Origin: Pseudomonas quercus
GTDB taxonomy: Bacteria > Pseudomonadota > Gammaproteobacteria > Pseudomonadales > Pseudomonadaceae
Length of the DNA: 64,000 nucleotides
Reading direction: 5' to 3'
Assembly (NCBI RefSeq): GCF_012033695.1
Contig: NZ_JAAVJI010000002.1
Span: 186,001 to 250,000 of the forward strand
Numbering within the stretch: position 1 is the first letter of the stretch; each line of letters starts with the position of its first letter. Both the position numbers and the translations under genes were made by a program. The notes below the pieces were generated by a model that saw only the letters and a program-made list of their open reading frames with translations, made no database searches and was not told the DNA's origin. Positions 46,401-54,533 of this stretch are shown in pieces.

Positions 46401-49400
46401 TCCTGTGTGCAGGGCTTGCAGCATGCTGCGCATAGCTGGCCTATCCAGGCCCCCTTGCTCAATGACCCACGCTTGCGGCCCCACGGTCGACGGCGCCGGT
46501 GTCATGTCTACCACAGCTTGCCCACCCGGCAAGTAGTCCCATTCGCAACTGGCCAGCAGCTGCGATGCATCCAGCCCTTGCAGGCTGTATTGAGCCAGTG
46601 GCACAAACTGCTGGGTGTCGTTTTTGCGCCACTCACACCGCCAGGCCCGTTGCACGCCGTCCAGGTAGGTGCGGCTGATATCCTTGTTCGCATGGGTATG
46701 GGTGGCCAACGTGCCGTCGTCCGAATACCCAGTGGTGGTCTGCTCGTCAGGCTTCTGGTCCTTGCCCTTGTTCAGGTACAGGCCCTTGCTGTCCTTCTTA
46801 AGTGCGTAGCACGTCTCCTGGGTTACCCGCCCTAGCGCATCGTACGCCCAGTGTACCTCCTTCCCTTGTTTAACCTGCTCCAGAAGGCGCCGCCCATGCC
46901 GCGAGCGCAGCTCCTTGCAGAGTTCCTGGGTACCGGCCTGAGTGGTGGTTTTGATTCGTACCAGGATGCCGCCATTTATAGGGTTGTCAACGAACTCCTG
47001 GCGGTTGCTCAGTGTGAACACGCCTTCGCCCGCGTCGCTGATTTCGTGGGTGACTTGGCTGTCCTTGACCGACCATGTCCTCACCTTACTGTCCTCGCTG
47101 CCCTCACGGGTGGGCGGCGTGGCCGTAGTGCTGCGTTGACGCCACAGCAGCCTGGCAGAGTCGTCGGCCAGGGCCCAGCCAGCGCTGGCGTCGAACAGGC
47201 TACCATTGACGTCACCCTTGACCCCTTCGATCGTGAGCACTTCGGCCAGCTCCAACAGCTTCCGGCTGCCTCGCGTCACCTCGCGATAACCGAACAGGCG
47301 CAGGCCCTGGGGGTTACCGAAGGGGTCACACTGGTATTCCGCCATGACCGGCGCCGAGGCATGCTGGGGAATGTCCGGGCAGCTCAGGGCTGGCAACGCT
47401 TCGAGCCTTTTGATGCCCTTCAGTTGAGCAGCCTGGTCGGGCTTGTTAACCGTGAACGGGTTGTCCCCCGCTTCCTTGTAGTAACACCGATACAGCGTGT
47501 GCTCACCGTCAACGTGCCGGTACAGCTCGTTGCCTGCTATGTCCTCGACATGCGTCGCCAGCTCCACCGCGCGCCCCAGCGCATCACGCTCGGCAGGCGT
47601 GTAACTGGCCAACAGACGAGTGATGCACGCGGCCAGTTTCGGGCGGTCAGCCTTGTTGGTTTTATCGATGAGCCACTCCAGCAGCGCTTCCTGATGCGGC
47701 ACCAGCGCCGCCCCTTCCTTCACATTGACCTCACCGCCTTTGGCGCCCGTTTCGAGGGCGTACAGCAGTTCAGCGAACTCATCGCCTGCCCCGGTGTAGC
47801 GATAGCCCTTGGTCTCCCTGCGCCGGTCCTTTTTTTTCTGATTCTTTCGTGTGCAGAAGTTGAGCCAATGGCCTTGCGCCGATGCCGACCCACTCAACAC
47901 TTCGAAACGGTTGATGCTGCCGTTGTGCGTGACGTTGCCGTGAACCAGCACGTGTTGCTGCCGGGACCTATGCGCGCCGCTTTCGTACTCGACGCTGACC
48001 ACGCGCTGCGCGGTATTCAGGAAGTCCCCCTCGTAGCGATAAGTCGTCACCTGATTTTCTTGACCAGCGCCTGGTACCAGAGCATGCAGTGCTACCCGTG
48101 GCAACGTCGGCTTCTCCGAGGGTTGCGTTTCCTCCGCCACGTATTTGACGCGCTCCACCGACCCGTCAAGTTCGCGCAAACCGCACAACACCCGATCCAG
48201 GGCCAGGTCGTCGTCGTAGTCGCAATCGATCTGCTGCAATACACGGCCGTTACCATCAGAACCATCATCCGCTCGCCACTCAATGCGCGTGATGCTTCGC
48301 AGCAGGTAATCTTTTAGCTTCAGCTCAACCTTGTAACGCTCGGCCTTGCTTTGTGGCCAAATCTGCATTTTCACCTGCGCAGCCGTCTCCTGCGGTGTGC
48401 TGTATTCAGCCGTGAACAGCGACTCATCGCCACTCTTGACCGCCAACAGCATGATCTGGCCTTTCTGACGCTTCCATTCAAATGTCAACGTTTCGCCATA
48501 GGGCGACTCGATAGTCGACGGCACCAGCACTACGAAGGGCCGCTGATAATCGGCAATGAGTGCTTTGAGCTTGATAATGTTCTGGTCGGTGTGCCACGTA
48601 CTGATCGCCTCGGCATAATCCGTTTGCGCTGCCGTATAGTAGGGGGCGGTACCGAATATCACAGCGACCCATTGTTGCCAGTGCTCAGGGTTGGCAGGAA
48701 AATCCGGCTTGGATTTGTCCCGGATCGCGATCAAGGTTTTCAGTACCTGGTCGTGAAACGACTTATTCGGCTCTTCTTCGTCACCGCCAGGGGCCGCAGG
48801 CTTTTTCAGGGTCTCTTGACGGCCGCTTGGCAGGTCGAGGGTGAACTCGCTGTATGCCGGGTTGCTGCGCACCACGCATGAGGCCAGCTTGATTGCCTCG
48901 CCCTTGCCCAGTTTGGCCCATTGCTCGTCAGTGAACGTGAACTGAGCACCGTCGGCCAGCGTCAGTACCCGGCTGCGCAATTCCACATTGGAAAAGCGCC
49001 AGGCCCAGCCGTCACCCAACCCTGCTTCGTTGGCACGCAGCGCTGAGTAGTGCAAGGTCAGGTCCACCGCCGGCCCCTGGCCTAGCAAGCCCTGCAGGCT
49101 AGCCACCGGGTAATGGGCGTGGAACAAGCCGGTGCGCGGGTCCACCCCGGCTTCGCCGTGGCCTGTGGTGTCGAACAACTCGGAGCGGTACGTATAGCCG
49201 TAGTCCTCGCAGAGGAAGCTGATTTCATTGTTCTGCTTGAGCGCTTTAGGCGGGGTGAAGCTGACCGGTTTAGGGTCGTTCCAAAACTGACTGGTTTGCA
49301 GCGTGCCGATATGACCTACGGTCAGGGCTTCTTTGCCACGTTCAGATTCGGGGCAGTCCAAGTAGAGGTCATACATCTGATCAGTCAGCGGGCCTTGCCA

Positions 49401-51911
49401 AGTGATGGTGTCGTCGGTGACCGACACCGGCCATACAGCAGTGGCCTCCTTGTGGGATGCTTCAATCGCCCGTATGAGCTCGATAGCGGCGGTGACAGCG
49501 GCGGCGTCGGCGGCAGCATCTTCGACAGCGGCATTAAAGGCAGAGTTGGCGGCGGCGGCAGCGGTAGCGGCTTTGGCGACGTACTGTCCGCCGTAGGTCT
49601 CGGCGTATTGGGCGGCTCCGACGGCGGCTTTGACGGCGGCTTCGGCATCGGCTTTGGCAGCGGCTTTGGCGGTGGTGACAGCGTGGACGTAATTGTGGGC
49701 ATCGATGACGGCGTCGAAGAGGGCATCGAAAATAGGGTTGCGGGCCTCGGAGAGGGCCTGGATGATGGGGTCACCGAAGCTGGAGAGGTCGACGGCGTCA
49801 GGGGTGTAGACGTAGCGGGCGGCGGCTTGGGCGGCGGCTTCGGCGGCGTAGCGGGCGACGGCTTCGGCTTCGGCTTCGGCTTCGGCGGCGTAGGAGTGGT
49901 TGTCGGTGTCGGCGTCGACGTCGGCATAGACCATGACTGCGGCGGCTTTAACGGCGTAGGCGTAGGCAGCGTCGGCGTTGGCGGCGGCGTCGTAGGCGTG
50001 CATGTAGTCGTGGGCGTAGGCGTCGGGGTCGCGGTTGTCGAACCACTTGAGAGCAGCAATGGCCTTAGCCGCAACCTTAGCGGCAGGGTCGTGTATGGCA
50101 TGGTAGACGGCAGCGTAGACCGCAGCCTTGGCGTCGGAGTAGCCTTTAGAGGCAGCGATAGAGCAGAAAAAGTCGATGAACTCAGTGGATCCCAGAACAG
50201 CTACGATGCCTTTGACCACCCAATTCCTTGGCGTGGCCTTATTAGCGGCATTAGCAGCATCATCGGGGATGGCATTGACGACAGCAGTAGCAGCGGCAAC
50301 AGTGGTTAGCGTACTGGCTTCGGCGAACGAGAGAGCGACAGGGAAACCTGCCTTGACCGTAGCCTCCACATAGCTGATGTAGGCCTCCCTGAGTTGTTTG
50401 GCCGCTGACTGCCTCGGCACACACGCCATCACGCGGTAGCCCTTATCGCGTGCCGTCGTGTTCAGGCGAAACGCCAGCTCTGAGTCGAGCGAACTGATGG
50501 TTACCCCCGGCAGGCCCTCGGTGGGCTCGACGGTGAATGCCACCGGATCAATGGTCTTGTCATGTGGCCATTCGTCAGCACTCAGCAGTTCCAGCCGATA
50601 GTCTTCAGTGTCCCACTGCTGGCCATCACCGACGTTTTCCAGCGCCACCTGCAGTTCGGCGTCCCGCAACAGCCATAGCTGCCGGCCGTCCTTGATATAC
50701 AGCTCTGGCCACTGCTGCGCTTCGATGAAGCTGGCTAGTGCCGGTAACCAGCTTTGTTCGTCGCTGGGCAGTGGTGCAGCGCTGGCCTGGGGCCTGAACA
50801 GCGCGTGATGCAGCAAAGACTGGTTACCGGGATGACGCACGGTCACCAGCACGGCATCCTCCGGCGCCTCGAACGCGGACGCCAGCAGCGGGCCTTCGAC
50901 GTCGTAGTCATCGCCCGGCAACCGGGCAACAATGCGCAAGCCGTCGCCGCGCTGTTCGAGCATCGCCGTGGTCGTGTCGACGCGCAGGTAATCCGCCACC
51001 GCCGACTTGGCCAGCGCCGTGGCCCAGGCCTTCAGCCATTTTCCACCTGCACGCTCAGTGCTGGTCGGGGCCCATGGGTGATGGCCGAGCAGGCGCTGGG
51101 AGAACGTATCGTAAACCCAGGCATATAGCACGCCACCGTCTGGCACTGCCTGCGTGCCATCGAGCGCACGACAGGCCCACCAGTTCACTTCGGTCAAGGT
51201 CACGCATAGCTCAGCACATTGCGGCCCCCAGAACGCGTTTTTCGCCTCGCCCGGCGTCACCGCGCAGCCTGCGCCTTTGACCCCGGCACGCAGCAGGCGG
51301 CTGTCACGATTGATCTGCTCGCACAAGGCCTTGCTCCAGCCGCTGTCGGCCTTGGCGGTAAACAGGTGCTGCTCATGCAGCGCCTGGGTTTTAAGGTCGC
51401 GTACCTGCAGGCTCAAGGTGTTGCCGCGGCCCAGCGAGAAGCCATCGTCACAAGCCAGTACCTGAACCAGATTGCTGTCGAACGGCGCAGTGCTAAACGC
51501 CCGATAGTCAGCCTGACACCACAGGCGCGGATGCTCGTGGCTGCTGGAAAAAGCATCCCTATCGCTCCAGGCGCCGGCCGTGATGGGCAGGCCTGCGGCA
51601 GCCACGTCCTTGCTGAAGTCTGTGAGCCACTCTTTTTGGCCAAGCTTACCGGCCTTGGCGGTGTAGTCGAAACGGGTCAGGTTGCCGCTGCGACGGTGCA
51701 CCAGGCAGGCGCTAACGGTTTCGCCTGCGGCCAAGGCGCGGTCAGCCTTGATCGGGCACAGGCTGTACCAACCACCTTCGACACTGCCCGCCCGCTCCAG
51801 GCCGAAGCCCTGCATGTCGGGCAGGGTGCCATCGGGTTGGTCGCTGATCAGGTAGGGCACCTGAAAAGTCAGGTTGCCGTCGATTCCAGTGTCGCGATTG
51901 TCGTTAGGCAT
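43452..51911 (-). CDS. Giant RHS-repeat polymorphic toxin
   Basis: 2,819 residues from the ATG at 51911 (GGAG eight bases upstream). Layout: an N-terminal region of about 550 residues without PAAR motif, transmembrane part or signal peptide; an Ala-rich helix-forming insert (about 555-820) with 'AEAEAEAEA'; and the RHS core (about 920-2477) with YD repeats such as 'YDALGRLQSRQ' and 'YRYDALGRL'. The core ends in 'SPFDAGGLNDYQHCPDPVNL' and then HDPSG (D2475), the usual cage end and autocleavage region. After it come hydrophobic segments (about 2510-2557 and 2570-2600), then a variable tip of about 200 residues that I cannot assign. RHS proteins enclose and deliver toxin tips, by T6SS or Tc-like routes; no such genes are nearby. 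A small gene in immunity position follows. Confidence 0.93.
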   Translation of the reverse strand: MPNDNRDTGIDGNLTFQVPYLISDQPDGTLPDMQGFGLERAGSVEGGWYSLCPIKADRALAAGETVSACLVHRRSGNLTRFDYTAKAGKLGQKEWLTDFSKDVAAAGLPITAGAWSDRDAFSSSHEHPRLWCQADYRAFSTAPFDSNLVQVLACDDGFSLGRGNTLSLQVRDLKTQALHEQHLFTAKADSGWSKALCEQINRDSRLLRAGVKGAGCAVTPGEAKNAFWGPQCAELCVTLTEVNWWACRALDGTQAVPDGGVLYAWVYDTFSQRLLGHHPWAPTSTERAGGKWLKAWATALAKSAVADYLRVDTTTAMLEQRGDGLRIVARLPGDDYDVEGPLLASAFEAPEDAVLVTVRHPGNQSLLHHALFRPQASAAPLPSDEQSWLPALASFIEAQQWPELYIKDGRQLWLLRDAELQVALENVGDGQQWDTEDYRLELLSADEWPHDKTIDPVAFTVEPTEGLPGVTISSLDSELAFRLNTTARDKGYRVMACVPRQSAAKQLREAYISYVEATVKAGFPVALSFAEASTLTTVAAATAVVNAIPDDAANAANKATPRNWVVKGIVAVLGSTEFIDFFCSIAASKGYSDAKAAVYAAVYHAIHDPAAKVAAKAIAALKWFDNRDPDAYAHDYMHAYDAAANADAAYAYAVKAAAVMVYADVDADTDNHSYAAEAEAEAEAVARYAAEAAAQAAARYVYTPDAVDLSSFGDPIIQALSEARNPIFDALFDAVIDAHNYVHAVTTAKAAAKADAEAAVKAAVGAAQYAETYGGQYVAKAATAAAAANSAFNAAVEDAAADAAAVTAAIELIRAIEASHKEATAVWPVSVTDDTITWQGPLTDQMYDLYLDCPESERGKEALTVGHIGTLQTSQFWNDPKPVSFTPPKALKQNNEISFLCEDYGYTYRSELFDTTGHGEAGVDPRTGLFHAHYPVASLQGLLGQGPAVDLTLHYSALRANEAGLGDGWAWRFSNVELRSRVLTLADGAQFTFTDEQWAKLGKGEAIKLASCVVRSNPAYSEFTLDLPSGRQETLKKPAAPGGDEEEPNKSFHDQVLKTLIAIRDKSKPDFPANPEHWQQWVAVIFGTAPYYTAAQTDYAEAISTWHTDQNIIKLKALIADYQRPFVVLVPSTIESPYGETLTFEWKRQKGQIMLLAVKSGDESLFTAEYSTPQETAAQVKMQIWPQSKAERYKVELKLKDYLLRSITRIEWRADDGSDGNGRVLQQIDCDYDDDLALDRVLCGLRELDGSVERVKYVAEETQPSEKPTLPRVALHALVPGAGQENQVTTYRYEGDFLNTAQRVVSVEYESGAHRSRQQHVLVHGNVTHNGSINRFEVLSGSASAQGHWLNFCTRKNQKKKDRRRETKGYRYTGAGDEFAELLYALETGAKGGEVNVKEGAALVPHQEALLEWLIDKTNKADRPKLAACITRLLASYTPAERDALGRAVELATHVEDIAGNELYRHVDGEHTLYRCYYKEAGDNPFTVNKPDQAAQLKGIKRLEALPALSCPDIPQHASAPVMAEYQCDPFGNPQGLRLFGYREVTRGSRKLLELAEVLTIEGVKGDVNGSLFDASAGWALADDSARLLWRQRSTTATPPTREGSEDSKVRTWSVKDSQVTHEISDAGEGVFTLSNRQEFVDNPINGGILVRIKTTTQAGTQELCKELRSRHGRRLLEQVKQGKEVHWAYDALGRVTQETCYALKKDSKGLYLNKGKDQKPDEQTTTGYSDDGTLATHTHANKDISRTYLDGVQRAWRCEWRKNDTQQFVPLAQYSLQGLDASQLLASCEWDYLPGGQAVVDMTPAPSTVGPQAWVIEQGGLDRPAMRSMLQALHTGEQGNAAGAASDAAAFAPYATQDITSQYSIEEGLDEQCLYQRKIDYRYRKDGTFEQEERLVDGDGQIQLQLCKRFDNSGDIIGYERTLGAQTRSYGLERDGVGRVTRITRPDASVVEYSYHGLSTHATQLKVGGKVIAKQAVTHDSTLSSRTVGSREYSFTDDTVTLPDKSKLTVLRTAEGQRFKANEQTLSSLTETNGTQTQASPASDATMQCGWEQVQGSGSLPGRHWVEQTSPRAMRHGYRWLSLRGRPLASLRADGHWQRAFTDQQGRVLRTCQDHEEVVYRYDALGRLQSRQAQALKAGGQWWVLSEHDGFGQEVTRRFLYNGDECFKQCLTWRGDGRLASKTSYENGQQVRIERFTYDALDRLKRYDCEANAARHCPQDAQGNAIKAQEFTWDALSNLTRCVTTGFDGNAQTEELAYGSTSDPTRLTSITNGNNSRALTWNTNGYLTDAAGQHRFSYNASGQVDKVRDSAGNVLARYEYDGRRRLAAQYLKGDESTRELRYDGDELIGEIHYDKDDEVNRAISLSSGLAQYDGNEVRWLIDDPQVGIAGQVKGGTLELAPLLPFGEGTALEGLVSGYNGMRRDPLTGHYHAGNGYRSYDPALRRYAQPDWLSPFDAGGLNDYQHCPDPVNLHDPSGAIMLSRWGQKNQLESYDKALQDTQKMPVGNRFRSLVFSLTVAVIGIFMTVMTAGQSLMLAAFIVAMSVASFAFEVAAFITSESHPEVARWLSVASVVTGVLSCVGFVGVFKAGLKALLSLSKVVKAVGKVVWSAGKAAGRSAKAVWGSAKSMVRQGVRGIRSARRVRAFVNGPNGLGPTRGLGEVGGLIGPQNMGALGRFKYNSLDPTMQWLARQGLRGAVRQGWNHLGAPIEAAEQSSAKWANSGWLGKVGGFLTESIHTEGAARGTSYAIYSLNTALEANVLKGTIETSQSLVEEQLEEQQASVSIRGGSHERSAVPKLPFLGNLQHDILPAINSVRFW

Positions 51912-52003
51912 ACTTAGCGCTCCATCCCGATCAGGGCCTCATGGAGCCATTCTTGATTTACCCCTTGAACAATATCTACTGGCAAAAATGCTAGGTATCT
52001 TCC

Positions 52004-52015
52004 CGTAGATCTACG
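52004..52015. repeat. Perfect 12-bp palindrome upstream of the RHS gene
   Basis: CGTAGATCTACG lies about 93 bp before the RHS start codon and about 30 bp before the divergent small membrane-protein gene. A perfect palindrome in a divergent intergenic region is a possible operator. The regulator is unknown. Confidence 0.4.
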
Positions 52016-52045
52016 TTAATGCGGAACCCTGCGTTGCCGGATTGA

Positions 52046-52378
52046 ATGCACCGTGCCTACCACGCCTATACCCCCTATTCCGAGATCCACCCCGGGTGTG
52101 CCACCTGGGGCCAGTTCGGCCTGACCATCGTCGTCGGCGCCATGCTGCTGGGGTCGGGGCTGGCCTGGGTGGCGCACAGCATCGCCCTGCTGCCTACCTG
52201 CATTGTTGCAGCCATTACAGTGGGGGTGTTCGCAGGTGGGGGGGTGTTGCAGGGGTTGAAGCGAGGCCGCACGGACACTTGGCTGCATCGCCGGCTGCAC
52301 AGCTGGGGCAGCCTCCGCTATCCGGGGCTGACGCAGCGTCTGGGCTTTCTAGCTTTGGGTGCAACGCTCAGGGTTTAG
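52046..52378 (+). CDS. Small hypothetical membrane protein, divergent from RHS
   Basis: 110 residues from the ATG at 52046 (weak ribosome site). Two hydrophobic stretches, 'FGLTIVVGAMLLGSGLAW' and 'ALLPTCIVAAITVGVFAGG' (about residues 24-65), make two membrane passes. The rest is basic. I recognise no family. Its place directly divergent from the RHS gene suggests a possible role in its export or control, but that is only positional. An overlapping frame from 52042 is less convincing. Confidence 0.45.
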   Translation: MHRAYHAYTPYSEIHPGCATWGQFGLTIVVGAMLLGSGLAWVAHSIALLPTCIVAAITVGVFAGGGVLQGLKRGRTDTWLHRRLHSWGSLRYPGLTQRLGFLALGATLRV

Positions 52379-52453
52379 GAACACCCGTCGGGTGTGTGAT
52401 GAGCTGTTTCAAGAATGAGGTATTGGTGGATTCAGGCATACTGCGCTGGAACG

Positions 52454-52479
52454 AAAAAAGACGCCGAAGCGTCTATTTT
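52454..52479 (-). terminator. Terminator of the tRNA operon
   Basis: AGACGC and GCGTCT (52459-52464 and 52469-52474) around a CGAA loop, followed on the minus strand by six T. It lies 43 bp after the last tRNA-Gly and ends the tRNA transcript. Confidence 0.85.
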
Positions 52480-52521
52480 CAAGGACCTACAGACTTCTAT
52501 GGAACTCTGTAGATCGATATT

Positions 52522-52597
<76 letters not shown>

Positions 52598-52599
52598 AA

Positions 52600-52675
52600 T
52601 GGCGTCCCCTAGGGGACTCGAACCCCTGTTACCGCCGTGAAAGGGCGGTGTCCTAGGCCACTAGACGAAGGGGAC
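52600..52675 (-). tRNA. tRNA-Glu (TTC), copy 2
   Basis: 76 bases with encoded CCA. Acceptor GTCCCCT, anticodon loop CTTTCAC with anticodon TTC, T loop TTCGAGT. Identical to 52846-52921. The spacer to the following tRNA-Gly is two bases. Confidence 0.97.
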
Positions 52676-52767
52676 AACTGCCCGAAGCACTAACTGCTTG
52701 CTTCGTGCCCAACACCTCAACGGTATCGGGTTTTACCCACACCGCCATAAGCAGTGCGCATGTAAAC

Positions 52768-52843
<76 letters not shown>

Positions 52844-52845
52844 AA

Positions 52846-52921
52846 TGGCGTCCCCTAGGGGACTCGAACCCCTGTTACCGCCGTGAAAGGGCGGTGTCCT
52901 AGGCCACTAGACGAAGGGGAC
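52846..52921 (-). tRNA. tRNA-Glu (TTC), copy 1
   Basis: 76 bases with encoded CCA and anticodon TTC. First gene of the four-tRNA operon on the minus strand, about 55 nt after the predicted transcription start. Confidence 0.97.
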
Positions 52922-52982
52922 ACGCTACAACATTCACTGCCTGCAACGCCGAGCAAAGTGCTTTACGCTGCAAGTGGCGCGC

Positions 52983-53011
52983 ATTCTAGGGATGGTTTCC
53001 ACACCCGTCAA
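52983..53011 (-). promoter_or_regulatory. Strong stable-RNA promoter of the tRNA operon
   Basis: On the minus strand TTGACG (53011-53006), a 17-bp spacer and TAGAAT (52988-52983) form a near-consensus sigma-70 promoter. It is followed by a GC-rich discriminator (GCGCGCC), the mark of stringently controlled stable-RNA promoters, and preceded by an AT-rich stretch (53020-53042) that could be an UP element. Confidence 0.85.
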
Positions 53012-53217
53012 GCCCTCGTGAAAAAATTATTCAAATCAAAGGCTTCAGCCCGAGCAAGCCTGTGCAAGGGCCTCAAAATGCCACCGTGGGGCTATGCCCC
53101 GCTTTATGCCACGCGCATAATTCAGGCGCCCTGCCCGCCCTGGCGCAATGGGCTGCGCTGTGCACCTGTTTCTGCAGCCACTACACTCAAGCCATTGGTA
53201 CAAAAGAGGTCAGCCCC

Positions 53218-53985
53218 GTGACACATATGATGATCGCCATAATCGTGATAGCGGGTATCGCGCTGCTCGTTGCCATCGGCTTTCTCAACAACATGGTGGA
53301 AGCCAACAAGGCAGAGAAGGTACGGCTGGGCCATGAGTTCAAGGACCGCCTGCGCCGTTGTGCCGAACTCAATGAACGCTTCCCCGGCCAGCTCACCACG
53401 CCGGAACTGAAAATGCTGATGCACCGGCTGGAACACAATGTGGTCAAGCGTGCACTTGCGCTGAATAAAGCCAACCTGGCCCTCAAGGAGCGGCTTGCCG
53501 AGCTGGAGCTGGACATGGGCAAGGAAGAGGTGGAGATCAAGAACCCTTCCGTGCCGATTGTGACAGAACCCCAGGCCAAGGACGTGAGCTTCATGATCGA
53601 GGGCCTGCACCACCAGATACTGCGGGCTGCCCAGGAAGGCATCTTCAAGCCAGGCGAATCCCGCCACTGGGCTAACGTGATCCGTGGCCTGCTGGTTAAG
53701 CTGCACCTGGAGTTTTTCGATAACCTGGGGCAGCAGGCCTTGACTGACGGAGAGCTTGGCCAGGCGCGCCTGGCGTATGAGCGGGCCGTGCAATACCTGA
53801 AGAAACAACCCGACCCTTCGCTCTACAGCGAAGAATTGTCCTACGCACAGAAGATGGTCGCCCGGGCCGATGCCCTGCTACAGAACAAGAACCTGCCCCA
53901 GGATGGCGACCACAATGCGCTGACCGCCGGGTTGAAGGACACCGAAGAAGAAACCGAGTGGAAAAAGAAGGCGCTCTACGACTAG
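53218..53985 (+). CDS. Membrane-anchored conserved hypothetical protein
   Basis: 255 residues from the GTG at 53218 (AGAGG eight bases before). ATGs at 53227 and 53230 are alternatives. One N-terminal membrane helix ('MMIAIIVIAGIALLVAIGFL') is followed by a long helical, charged region with coiled-coil character (about 30-110) and then TPR-like helices ('GELGQARLAYERAVQYLKKQ'). It is likely an inner-membrane protein with a cytoplasmic domain, sometimes annotated as DNA-repair-ATPase-like, a name the sequence does not justify. Function unknown. Confidence 0.78.
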   Translation: MTHMMIAIIVIAGIALLVAIGFLNNMVEANKAEKVRLGHEFKDRLRRCAELNERFPGQLTTPELKMLMHRLEHNVVKRALALNKANLALKERLAELELDMGKEEVEIKNPSVPIVTEPQAKDVSFMIEGLHHQILRAAQEGIFKPGESRHWANVIRGLLVKLHLEFFDNLGQQALTDGELGQARLAYERAVQYLKKQPDPSLYSEELSYAQKMVARADALLQNKNLPQDGDHNALTAGLKDTEEETEWKKKALYD

Positions 53986-54047
53986 CTCTCGTCGGTTCCG
54001 GCCCCTTGCGCGCTCAGCCAGGCGAGCGCTCAGTGCACGGATAGCGC

Positions 54048-54533
54048 TCAGGCAACGTCCGTGGCATTCAGGAAAATACTCACCAAGGCCTCTACACCTG
54101 CCGCGTCCTGCGCCGTAAATCGGCCTGTGCTGGGGCTATCCAGGTCCAGCACGCCAATAAGCCTGTCGGCCTTTACCAGGGGCACCACCAATTCGCTGTT
54201 CGAGGCGCTGTCGCACGCGATATGCCCTGGGAATGCGTGCACATCCTCCACGCGCTGAGTGGTTCGAGTACGGGCAGCCGCGCCACAGACGCCCCTGTCG
54301 AAGGGAATACGCACGCACGCCACCTTGCCCTGGAAAGGGCCTAATACCAACTGCTCGTTACGGTTGAGGTAAAAGCCCGCCCAGTTCAGGCCTGGCAGCT
54401 CGCTGAACAGGAATGCCGAGAACTGGGCAGCGTTGGCGACGAAGTCCCGCTCTCCTGCCAGTAGCGCTTCAAGCTGAGCGCCCAGTAATGCATAACCTTC
54501 CAGGCCAGCGCCCGTAGCTTGCAGATCAATCAT
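54048..54533 (-). CDS. GAF-domain free methionine-(R)-sulfoxide reductase
   Basis: 161 residues, one GAF domain. The three cysteines of fRMsr enzymes are at C73, C83 and C107 ('VACVRIPFDRGVCG', 'GHIACDSASNSELVVPL'). The enzyme reduces free Met-R-sulfoxide, not protein-bound. Its start overlaps the stop of the ATPase gene by 8 bp, so they are co-transcribed. Other protein-repair genes (msrB, gpx) are a few kilobases away. Confidence 0.9.
   Translation of the reverse strand: MIDLQATGAGLEGYALLGAQLEALLAGERDFVANAAQFSAFLFSELPGLNWAGFYLNRNEQLVLGPFQGKVACVRIPFDRGVCGAAARTRTTQRVEDVHAFPGHIACDSASNSELVVPLVKADRLIGVLDLDSPSTGRFTAQDAAGVEALVSIFLNATDVA

Noticed and set aside
46851-48317. A 488-codon plus-strand open frame opposite the RHS gene.
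   Set aside because: Shadow of the RHS core; no ribosome site and no domain.
49113-50309. A 398-codon Gly/Val-rich plus-strand frame and a 238-codon Pro/Thr-rich minus-strand frame (49385-50101) in the RHS insert.
   Set aside because: Both result from the Ala-codon repeat DNA read in other frames. I considered programmed frameshifting into the Pro-rich frame but saw no slippery site or stop-codon context to support it.
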